A stretch of DNA of 5,754 nucleotides. Origin: an uncultured Verrucomicrobiales bacterium (lineage in GTDB: Bacteria; Verrucomicrobiota; Verrucomicrobiia; Verrucomicrobiales; Akkermansiaceae). The notes below the pieces were generated by a model. That model was not told where the DNA came from, searched no databases, and saw only the letters and a program-made list of their open reading frames with translations. Made by a program: the position numbers and the translations under genes. Positions 1 to 5,754 of this stretch are shown piece by piece (within the stretch, counting starts at the first letter, position 1; every line of letters begins with the position of its first letter). The stretch is taken from NCBI GenBank assembly GCA_937952875.1, contig CALFDI010000380.1, positions 1 through 5,754 on the forward strand. Reading direction: 5' to 3'.

Positions 1-10
1 ATGCTGCGGT

Positions 11-871
11 CTACCAGCGCCAGGCATATTTTTTCCAGAAGGCTTCGAACTCTGCATGGCTTCCGTTAAAGGCATTTCTCTCCATCGGGCGGTCCATATT
101 ACCGAAGTAGCGGGATGGTTGCCAGGCTCCGTGGCGATAGACTTTCGGCGCAGAGCGGCGATTCTCCCAGAAGACGCCACCATATTGCCAGATCGCCCAG
201 CTGTCCCAGATGTCATAAGCTTTTGTGAGATCGCGAGGCGTTTTGATATGCGGGTTTGCTTTGTTCGTATTAGAGTAAAGAGCTAGCCAATACGGAGCAC
301 GGCGAATGATCTTTTTCGTGCGTTCATCAGAATTTGCTAATCGTTCGATGAGTGGAGCACTATTTTCTAAGTAGATTACGGGAGTCTTCCCCGTGAGGCG
401 CTCCATGTGCTGGATAAAGGTGGCGATGTGGGCTGCAGTGCACTTTGTATCGATATCTCCTACCATGAGGATCTCTGCTGTGCGGAGGCCGCGAGCACGC
501 TTAATAGCAGACATGCGTGCGACGAAGCGCTCTGCCTGTGCCTTGATGGAGATGTGCGGCTTAAGAAAGTAGTAGGCACCTAGCTTCATGCCCTGGCGTT
601 CTGCTCCTACGAGGAAGTATGAGCATTTACTGTCTAAGTCGTAGCCCTTTCCTGCTCGGGCGATGAGGGCGAGCGCTCCGTTCGCCTTGAGGGCTGATTG
701 GTCGAGAGGGGTGTAGCCGCGTCCTTTACGTTGTCTTTCTTTAGGATCGTATGAGGAGACGTTAATGATCGTGGGTGCTGTCTTATGAGAGGATTTCCCG
801 AAAGGTGCACTCGTTCCACAGCTGGTAATGCAGAGGATGATAAGTAGGATGAATGCGTGTAGTCTCAACAT
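11..871 (-). CDS. GH25-type lysozyme-like lipoprotein, divergent active site
   Basis: This 286-residue protein has an N-terminal lipoprotein signal (R3, hydrophobic residues 7-16, lipobox ITSC with Cys18), so it is probably exported, acylated and membrane-anchored; Gly19 rather than Asp after the Cys would suit outer-membrane placement under the E. coli rule. The rest resembles glycoside hydrolase family 25 muramidases, which cut MurNAc-GlcNAc bonds in peptidoglycan: INVSSYD (36-42) at the first strand, GAYYFLKP (98-105), GDID (138-141), GKTPVIY (161-167), PYWLALYS (193-200), IWQYG (227-231) and ERNAFNGS (264-271). The usual DxS start reads Asn37, the DxE motif reads Asp139-x-Asp141, and the late DRN motif reads ERN, so catalysis is doubtful. 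The lipobox fixes the start at 871. No clear ribosome binding site is seen. It lies 39 bases downstream of gatB on the same strand and is probably co-transcribed. Family assignment is from motif recall; activity is unknown. Confidence 0.85.
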   Translation of the reverse strand: MLRLHAFILLIILCITSCGTSAPFGKSSHKTAPTIINVSSYDPKERQRKGRGYTPLDQSALKANGALALIARAGKGYDLDSKCSYFLVGAERQGMKLGAYYFLKPHISIKAQAERFVARMSAIKRARGLRTAEILMVGDIDTKCTAAHIATFIQHMERLTGKTPVIYLENSAPLIERLANSDERTKKIIRRAPYWLALYSNTNKANPHIKTPRDLTKAYDIWDSWAIWQYGGVFWENRRSAPKVYRHGAWQPSRYFGNMDRPMERNAFNGSHAEFEAFWKKYAWRW

Positions 872-910
872 AGTAATCAGTCGTATCAGGAGGAAAGGAT
901 AAGTCAGTGT

Positions 911-2377
911 CTAAAGTCCGAGCTTTTGACTGATGATGCCTGTGACGATCTTCGGGTTTGCTTTCCCTTTACTGGCCTTCATGACCTGGCCTGTGAGCCA
1001 ATTTGCCATCTTCGGGTTGCCTCCTGTGATTTCAGCGACTTTGTCAGGATTCGCTGTGATGATTTCGTCAATGATGCCCTCTAGCTCACTACTATCAGCA
1101 GGTTCGTAGCCGAGTTCTTTGGCGATGTCGGCAGGTGCCTTATCTGGTGCATTCCACAGAGCGTCGTAGACTTCTTTTCCTTGGTTATTAGAGACAGTTC
1201 CAGCTTCGATAAGTTCGACAGTGGCTGCGGTCCCTTCAGGAGAAATGGTGCATTCAGAGATGGTGAGGCTTTCTTCATTGAGGCGACCAAGAAGAATATT
1301 GATGATCCAGTTTGCGATCTTTTTCTGTGGTGCGCTGGTGGCGGCTACGGTCTTTTCGTAGTAATTCGCTAAATCAGCCTCTGCGCAGAGAACGGATGCA
1401 TCATAGTAGCTGAGCTTATGATCGGACTCAAATCGGGCGATCTTTTCGTGAGGGAGTTCTGGCCGGCGTTTCGATGCGCTCTCGACGAGGTCTTTCGTCT
1501 CGACTGGGAGCAGATCCGGGCAGGGGAAGTAGCGGTAGTCATGTGCGTCTTCCTTCGTCCGCATCATTTGAGTCTCTCCGAGATCATCGTCCCAGCGTCG
1601 AGTTGATTGCACTTGGGCGATTCCTTGGTCGAGCTCGTCTGCTTGACGGAGAATCTCGTAGCGGATCGCACGGCGGACAGCACCAGTTGAGTTCAGATTT
1701 TTCAGCTCCACCTTATCGCCGAGTGGATCGTCAGCGTTCTTGCGGAGGGAAATGTTGACGTCGCAGCGCATCTGCCCCTTGTCCATGTCAGCGTCAGAAA
1801 TGCCGCCATAGACGAGGATTTGTTGTAGTGACTTTAAGTAGGCATAGGCCTCGTCAGCTGAGTCTAGATCTGGCTCTGTGACGATCTCCATGAGGGGAGT
1901 TCCGGCGCGATTGAAATCAATGAGTGATGCTCCTCCTAGGTGTGTGGACTTTGCGACGTCTTCTTCTAGGTGAATACGATTCAGGCGGACGATCTTACCT
2001 GGTGATGCGATGTTTTTCTGAGCATCCTTCGCGTAGGCGTGATCGTAGAGTGGAACACCACCGCCTAGGCAGACGGGAATGTCCATCTGAGTGGTCTGGA
2101 AGTTCTTCGGCATATCCGGGTAGAAGTAACTCTTCCGATCCCATACGGTGATCTCGGGTGTTGAGCAGCCGACGAGCATGCCAGTGAGGATCGTCTGTTC
2201 GATGGCCCATTTATTCAGCACGGGGAGGGCACCGGGGAGGCCCATACAGGTCGGGCAGGTATTACTATTCGGCTCGTCACCGAAGGAGGTGGGGCAGGCA
2301 CAGAACATTTTTGTCTGAGTCTTGATCTGACAATGGACCTCGAGGCCGATGGTGACGATATAATCTGAAGCAGGCAT
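911..2377 (-). CDS. gatB: Asp-tRNA(Asn)/Glu-tRNA(Gln) amidotransferase subunit B
   Basis: GatB is the tRNA-binding, kinase-bearing subunit of the cytoplasmic GatCAB complex. It activates the side chain of mischarged Glu-tRNA(Gln) or Asp-tRNA(Asn) with ATP, and GatA supplies the ammonia. From the chosen start the protein is 488 residues, normal for the family. Hallmarks in order: IGLEVHCQI (10-18), zinc-site cysteines C26, C28, C41 and C44 followed by MGLPGALPVLN, HLEEDVAKSTH (136-146), FNRAGTPLMEIVTEPDL (155-171), MRCDVNIS (203-210), VELKNLNS (223-230), DYRYFPCPDL (280-289), and a C-terminal YqeY-like domain (about 340-488) containing GQVMKASKGKANP (463-475). The frame is open back to an ATG at 2479, but those 34 extra residues do not resemble GatB and that ATG lies inside a terminator hairpin, so ATG 2377 is preferred. 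gatA and gatC are not in the window. No strong promoter or Shine-Dalgarno is visible in the 86-base leader. Confidence 0.97.
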   Translation of the reverse strand: MPASDYIVTIGLEVHCQIKTQTKMFCACPTSFGDEPNSNTCPTCMGLPGALPVLNKWAIEQTILTGMLVGCSTPEITVWDRKSYFYPDMPKNFQTTQMDIPVCLGGGVPLYDHAYAKDAQKNIASPGKIVRLNRIHLEEDVAKSTHLGGASLIDFNRAGTPLMEIVTEPDLDSADEAYAYLKSLQQILVYGGISDADMDKGQMRCDVNISLRKNADDPLGDKVELKNLNSTGAVRRAIRYEILRQADELDQGIAQVQSTRRWDDDLGETQMMRTKEDAHDYRYFPCPDLLPVETKDLVESASKRRPELPHEKIARFESDHKLSYYDASVLCAEADLANYYEKTVAATSAPQKKIANWIINILLGRLNEESLTISECTISPEGTAATVELIEAGTVSNNQGKEVYDALWNAPDKAPADIAKELGYEPADSSELEGIIDEIITANPDKVAEITGGNPKMANWLTGQVMKASKGKANPKIVTGIISQKLGL

Positions 2378-2463
2378 GAACGTGATGTGTTCTAGAGGGC
2401 GGGCGTGGGATGAAAAGCCAGAATTTTTCCAGAGTGACACTCGGAATGGTGAGAGTTGGCATG
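2378..2463 (-). promoter_or_regulatory. gatB: gatB leader/promoter region, no clear promoter boxes
   Basis: This 86-base stretch lies between the pseudopilin terminator and the preferred gatB start, so a promoter for gatB and the downstream lipoprotein gene is expected here by position. I do not see a convincing -35/-10 pair on the minus strand. It contains a perfect 5-base inverted repeat around a single A, GAGTGACACTC at 2432-2442, which could be an operator half-site pair or chance. No Shine-Dalgarno precedes the ATG at 2377. Confidence 0.35.
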
Positions 2464-2500
2464 AAAAAGCCGCAGACACCTTATGTGTTCTGCGGCTTTA
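2464..2500 (-). terminator. Rho-independent terminator after the pseudopilin gene
   Basis: Read on the minus strand, the arm 2485-2499 pairs with 2466-2479. This makes a stem of about 14 base pairs with one bulged base, a GC-rich core (GCCGCAGA / TCTGCGGC) and a 5-base loop (2480-2484), followed by a run of five T. It begins 25 bases after the pseudopilin stop. Read on the plus strand the trailing T run is only three, so it acts mainly for leftward transcription. It separates the pseudopilin transcript from gatB, which therefore needs its own promoter in 2378-2463 or depends on read-through. Confidence 0.85.
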
Positions 2501-2524
2501 AAAGCTTAGGTAGGGAGAATGGTA

Positions 2525-3103
2525 TTATTTCCAGCTGTAAACATCAGTTTTGAGATCTCCCGCTTCTTGATCACTGCCATTACTCATGATGAGTGCACTA
2601 GAGCCTCTGATCTTAGTTGTTGTGGCATTTGCAGTCGGGAATGGCTCTTCGAGAATTTCGTCGAAGTCTGTGTCTAACCACAGGCGATATGGCTCTCCCC
2701 ATGGATCGTAGAGATCTGCTTGAGTGTCACTCTCGTAGAAAAGGCCTTCCTTACGTCTCTTTGCTTGGGGAGTGGTGAGGTATTTTGTTCCCTTGCGATT
2801 GATTGTGGTATTGAGGCCGACGAGGTGATTGATGACTTCAGTTCCTCTTGTGAGAATATCGAGGGTGTCTGAGTTCGTATCAGCAGCATCCAGAGGGAAG
2901 TTATTCGTATCATCTAAGAACTGGTCGATTGCGAGTTCGACTTGCTTCGTGGTTGTGAGAGCTTTTACTTTCTTAGCCTTTTCAAGGCTTTTAACTGCTG
3001 CCGCGCCGCCTGCAGCAGCGAGAATAGCAATGATAGAAATAACAACGAGAAGCTCGATCAGAGTGAAGCCATGCTTCGATTTGATTAGGTGATTGGATTT
3101 CAT
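2525..3103 (-). CDS. Type II secretion/type IV pilin-like pseudopilin (GspG-like)
   Basis: This 192-residue prepilin has a short basic leader ending in Gly12, then the classical N-methylation segment FTLIELLVV with Glu17 at mature position +5 and a hydrophobic helix to about residue 37. A prepilin peptidase would cut between Gly12 and Phe13 and methylate Phe13. The C-terminal part carries DPWGEPY (133-139), then SNGSDQEAGD (174-183) and VYSW (188-191), matching the layout of major pseudopilins of the GspG type (DPWG..Y, S.G.D...G, D..SW), where this loop binds calcium in characterised members. It is longer than typical GspG (about 140 residues); the excess lies between the helix and DPWG (about 60-130). 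It stands alone: no ATPase, secretin or platform gene is nearby, and its own terminator follows. That suggests a dispersed paralogue or minor pseudopilin, not the core gspG, so no symbol is given. The leader decides the ATG at 3103; no Shine-Dalgarno is seen. Confidence 0.88.
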   Translation of the reverse strand: MKSNHLIKSKHGFTLIELLVVISIIAILAAAGGAAAVKSLEKAKKVKALTTTKQVELAIDQFLDDTNNFPLDAADTNSDTLDILTRGTEVINHLVGLNTTINRKGTKYLTTPQAKRRKEGLFYESDTQADLYDPWGEPYRLWLDTDFDEILEEPFPTANATTTKIRGSSALIMSNGSDQEAGDLKTDVYSWK

Positions 3104-3269
3104 GAGTTCGATAGGTTGTGGTTATGCCAAACTATTCAGAGGCTGCAACCCTTGAACGTGACTTGATTTACAATGACAATACATCCGCTTAGAGTTTAAG
3201 GAAAGCTCTTTCTGCAGCATGTATGACGAATCCTTGCAGTCTAAAGGGATCTGGCCCACGCTCATTTTA
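3104..3269. promoter_or_regulatory. Divergent intergenic region, pseudopilin gene and rnr
   Basis: This is the only divergent intergenic region of the window, and it must hold the leftward pseudopilin promoter; a rightward rnr promoter is also expected. The AT-richest part is about 3152-3200. For the leftward gene only weak candidates are seen: TTGCAG (complement of 3143-3148) with CATAAC (complement of 3121-3126), spacer 16; and TTGTCA (complement of 3174-3179), a good -35 match without a good -10. The leftward and rightward candidates overlap around 3174-3180. No riboswitch or clear operator palindrome was recognised. Confidence 0.45.
3152..3180 (+). promoter_or_regulatory. rnr: Candidate sigma-70-type promoter for rnr
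   Basis: TTGAAC at 3152-3157 (four of six consensus positions) is followed after 17 bases by GACAAT at 3175-3180 (four of six). A better -10 match, TACAAT, overlaps at 3169-3174 but has no -35 at a proper distance. Transcription would start near 3187, upstream of both possible rnr start codons. Position supports it; the box matches alone are weak. Confidence 0.3.
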
Positions 3270-5567
3270 ATGAAAAAAAGCACCCTACGCACGGCAATAC
3301 GAAAGGCTCTCATGACCGGAAATGGTCAATCACTGGCCAAAAATGAGCTTATTAAGATCATCGGAACTGACTCTTCCATGAAGACAGAATTACGAGATGT
3401 TCTCGCGAGCATGGTGAAGACCGGAGAACTGATCCAAGGGAAGAAGGGAAAGTATTCTCTAGGAAAAGAACCAGAAAAGCGCGAGCGCCGAGAGAAAAAG
3501 GTGCCAAAGGCTCAAGCGACTAAGAAAAAGGAACGCGCTAACCGAGCTGCCGGTGCAAAGGGTGCGCTCATTGGCACATTTCGTCAGCATCCAGCTGGCT
3601 TTGGCTGGTTTTACCCAGATCTATCAGTTCCAGCAAACTTCGATCAGGGGCTAGAGCTCGATCCCATGACGCGACTGAAAATTAACGATCGCGATATCGG
3701 CGTCGCGATCGATGGCGATCGCGTTAGCGTGATGGTCACTCAGGAAGGTCAGCCTGAGTGGCAGAAGAAAAAAGATGCAGCGCGAAAGCGCCGAGGGGAA
3801 AAGCCACACCCGGGCGCGCGGAAGTTTGACGATATACTCGGAAAAATCGTCGATATCATTGAGAGGCGAGACGGCCCTATCGTGGGGATCTACCTTGATC
3901 GTGGTCGTTTTAAAAATGTGCAACCAGATGATGGAGCGATTCCGCAGATCGATATTACAGATTCCGGTGATGCGCAGTCAGGCCAAAAGGTCTCTGTCCA
4001 GCTCACGAAGTGGGATAATCCTAAAAAGCGCCCTGTCGGGAAGATTGTCGAAGTCATTGGCTGGCCAGACGCTCCAGGAGTCGACATCGTCTCCGTCATT
4101 AAGCGGCATAATCTCCAGCAAGAATTCCCCGTGGAAGTCACGGCTGCGGCAGACGCCTGTCCGAAGACCCTCTCGATGGAAGAGCTTGATTCACGCTATG
4201 ACTGCCGAGATCACCTCATCGTCACGGTCGATCCCTTCGATGCGCGGGATCATGATGATGCCTGCCTTGTCGAGAAGCTAGAGAATGGCGACTGGCGCCT
4301 ATCGGTTCACATCGCTGATGTCTCTCACTATGTGAAACCCGATGATGCGTTAGACGTAGAAGCTCGGAAGCGTGGGAATTCGACATATCTAGTAGATCGT
4401 GTTCTGCCGATGCTGCCAAAAGTCCTGAGTAATGAACTCTGCAGTCTGACACCAGATGCGGATAGCGCAACGAAGTGCGCCGTCATGACGATCTCTCCGA
4501 AGGGAGTCGTGAAAGATACCAAGTTCTACAATGCTGTGATCAGAAGTAAGGCGCGTCTCAGCTATGAAGACGCGCAGGAAATGATCGATGGAACAGGTGG
4601 AGGTGAGATAGGCGATGTCATTCGTGAATCTTGGGCACTGGCCTCCGTTTTACGAAAGGCGCGCTTCGCAAATGGCGCTCTCGATATGGAATTCCCCGAG
4701 ACAAAAGTGATCTGTAACGAGAAAGGTATTCCCACAGATATTACGATTAGTCATCACACGACCAGTCACCAGATGGTGGAGGAATTCATGCTTCTCGCGA
4801 ATGAAGCGGTGGCGAAAGCTCTAAAAAATCGCCAGAAGCCAGCGGTCTACCGGATTCACGAAGATCCTGATGCTGATAAATTACTAGAGTATGGCGAGAT
4901 GGCGACGACGCATGGCTATAGACCAGGTGATCTCACAAATAGGAATCACATCCAGAAGCTCTTAGATGCAGCTAAAGGGAAGCCGGAAGAATACGCGATC
5001 AAGCTGGGGCTTTTAAAGAGTCTAAAGCGGGCGACCTATTCGGTAGAAGCTCTCGGCCATTACGGACTGAACAAGGCGAATTATTGTCACTTCACGAGCC
5101 CGATTCGCCGCTACGCAGACCTCATCGTCCATCGTGCTCTGCAGCCTCTGCTAGAGAATCCTCCTAAGAAGAAAGACAGCACGCCTAGCCAGGCTGCTCT
5201 ATCAGAGATCTGTCAGCATATCTCGACCACTGAGCGCACGAGTGCGGAGGCAGAGACTGAGACAAAGCGGATGAAGCAGATGGAATACCTGCAGCGCCGT
5301 CTCGAGTCTGGAGATCCTCCACAGTATCTAGCCGTCATTACAGATGTGAGGAAGATGGGCCTCTTTATCGAGTGTCCAGATATCCTCCAACGCGGCGTCG
5401 TTAGGAGAGAAGATTTACCGCGTGGCACTTGGCGTTTTGACGATGGGCGGAAGCTCTTCTCGAATGGTCAAAAAGTCATCTCCATGGGTGATAAAATCAT
5501 GGTGGAGGTGAGTCGCGTAGATAGCGTGCAACAGCACGTTGACTTTAAAGTGGTAGAGCATAATTGA
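3270..5567 (+). CDS. rnr: Ribonuclease R (RNB-family 3'-5' exoribonuclease)
   Basis: RNase R is a cytoplasmic processive exonuclease that degrades structured RNA from the 3' end and serves in rRNA, tmRNA-linked mRNA and stress-related decay. From the chosen ATG it has 765 residues. Domains: N-terminal winged helix (about 1-65), a very basic linker (67-98), cold-shock domains (about 99-158 with HPAGFGWFYPDL, and about 187-262), the RNB catalytic domain (about 305-635), and a C-terminal S1 domain (about 684-762). Metal-binding acids D321, D327, D329 and D330 sit in DPFDARDHDD, aligned with E. coli D272, D278, D280 and D281. EFMLLANEAVAKAL (505-518) and HFTSPIRRYADLIVHR (607-622) are typical of the family. 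The long lysine-rich C-terminal tail of E. coli RNase R is absent. An in-frame ATG at 3219 would add 17 residues unlike the family; an AAGGAAAG lies 13 bases before it, so that start is not excluded. Transcribed divergently from the pseudopilin gene. Confidence 0.96.
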   Translation: MKKSTLRTAIRKALMTGNGQSLAKNELIKIIGTDSSMKTELRDVLASMVKTGELIQGKKGKYSLGKEPEKRERREKKVPKAQATKKKERANRAAGAKGALIGTFRQHPAGFGWFYPDLSVPANFDQGLELDPMTRLKINDRDIGVAIDGDRVSVMVTQEGQPEWQKKKDAARKRRGEKPHPGARKFDDILGKIVDIIERRDGPIVGIYLDRGRFKNVQPDDGAIPQIDITDSGDAQSGQKVSVQLTKWDNPKKRPVGKIVEVIGWPDAPGVDIVSVIKRHNLQQEFPVEVTAAADACPKTLSMEELDSRYDCRDHLIVTVDPFDARDHDDACLVEKLENGDWRLSVHIADVSHYVKPDDALDVEARKRGNSTYLVDRVLPMLPKVLSNELCSLTPDADSATKCAVMTISPKGVVKDTKFYNAVIRSKARLSYEDAQEMIDGTGGGEIGDVIRESWALASVLRKARFANGALDMEFPETKVICNEKGIPTDITISHHTTSHQMVEEFMLLANEAVAKALKNRQKPAVYRIHEDPDADKLLEYGEMATTHGYRPGDLTNRNHIQKLLDAAKGKPEEYAIKLGLLKSLKRATYSVEALGHYGLNKANYCHFTSPIRRYADLIVHRALQPLLENPPKKKDSTPSQAALSEICQHISTTERTSAEAETETKRMKQMEYLQRRLESGDPPQYLAVITDVRKMGLFIECPDILQRGVVRREDLPRGTWRFDDGRKLFSNGQKVISMGDKIMVEVSRVDSVQQHVDFKVVEHN

Positions 5568-5603
5568 CCTAGGCATTTTTCCATCACAGAGTCGTCTTAT
5601 CTT

Positions 5604-5754
5604 ATGAAAAAAGTCATACCACTCCTCCTCGCAGCAGGACTCACATCACTCCACGCGCACCCAGTCGACGGTGACGCACCTGCTCAGGCCCAAAGCCCTG
5701 TCTCAGTGATGACTGGAAATGGGGGCTATACCTTCAAGACCGTTCCCGGCTGGG
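5604..5754 (+). CDS. Secreted protein, 5' part only (cut by window edge)
   Basis: The first 50 codons of a gene running off the right edge are visible. The product starts MKKVIPLLLAAGLTSLHA, a clear Sec signal peptide: two lysines, a hydrophobic core at 5-13 and a likely cleavage after Ala18. The exported start of the mature part is HPVDGDAPAQAQ, then a stretch ending YTFKTVPGWG. The GGYTFKTVPGWG style reminds me of secreted NHL-type six-bladed beta-propeller proteins of Verrucomicrobia and Planctomycetes, but too little is present to assign a family. It begins 36 bases after the rnr stop with no terminator between, so read-through from rnr is possible. No Shine-Dalgarno is seen. The signal peptide supports the start and the frame is open to the end of the window. 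Confidence 0.75.
   Translation, partial: MKKVIPLLLAAGLTSLHAHPVDGDAPAQAQSPVSVMTGNGGYTFKTVPGW

Noticed and set aside
56..286. Plus-strand open frame of 76 codons opposite the GH25-like gene
   Set aside because: It is antisense to a well-supported gene, has no recognisable motif or ribosome binding site, and is typical of a shadow frame.
1474..1758. 94-codon plus-strand frame opposite gatB
   Set aside because: It is antisense to the conserved GatB core and its composition (Arg/Ser/Gly rich) is that of a shadow frame.
2378..2479. N-terminal extension of GatB by 34 residues
   Set aside because: It would start inside the terminator hairpin of the upstream gene, and its sequence does not resemble GatB N-termini, which begin close to the IGLEVH motif.
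3686..3723. Cluster of CGATCGCG-like palindromes (8-base inverted repeat 3686-3693 / 3704-3711, plus GCGATCGC nearby)
   Set aside because: It lies inside rnr and is explained by Asp, Arg and Ile codons of NDRDIGVAIDGDRV, a coding segment of the cold-shock region; no sign of a regulatory or repeat-family role.
3775..4281. 168-codon plus-strand frame within rnr
   Set aside because: It is out of frame with RNase R and low in complexity (Ser/Arg rich), as expected for a shifted reading of a real gene; rnr itself is continuous through here with all domains intact.
5539..5564. Possible promoter TTGACT ... CATAAT at the end of rnr for the downstream gene
   Set aside because: Both boxes match consensus well (five of six each), but the spacer is only 14 bases, too short for a normal sigma-70 promoter, and the bases are coding.

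Overview
The window looks like ordinary chromosomal DNA from a Gram-negative-type bacterium. It has an acylated lipoprotein, a GspG-like type II secretion/type IV pseudopilin, the GatCAB route to Gln-/Asn-tRNA, and a full-length RNase R. Genes start without convincing Shine-Dalgarno sequences. The pseudopilin has a short leader, a DPWGEPY motif and a C-terminal VYSW, a style I associate with Verrucomicrobiota and related PVC bacteria. That assignment is an inference from family style, not proof. I see no mobile element, CRISPR array, tRNA, rRNA or phage gene.

Layout. Minus strand, right to left: a pseudopilin gene (3103 to 2525) ends just before an intrinsic terminator (2464-2500). gatB follows (2377 to 911; the longer reading frame back to 2479 is rejected because it would start inside that terminator). 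After a 39-base gap comes a GH25-type lysozyme-like lipoprotein (871 to 11), probably co-transcribed with gatB. Plus strand: rnr, encoding RNase R (preferred start 3270, end 5567), then after 36 bases the first 50 codons of a secreted protein that runs off the right edge (5604 onward). The only true divergent control region lies between the pseudopilin gene and rnr (3104-3269).

How the genes relate. gatB and rnr are information-processing housekeeping genes: charging of Gln-/Asn-tRNA, and RNA decay and quality control. The other three products belong to the cell envelope or secretion. No gene cluster with a single shared pathway is visible. The gatB partners gatA and gatC, and the rest of a secretion/pilus apparatus, are not in the window.

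The observation most worth a second look is the GH25-like lipoprotein. Its fold motifs are well kept, but up to three of the four classical active-site acids are conservatively changed (Asp to Asn, Glu to Asp, Asp to Glu). This points to a divergent or non-catalytic peptidoglycan-binding role. I found no convincing evidence of a previously undescribed system here.
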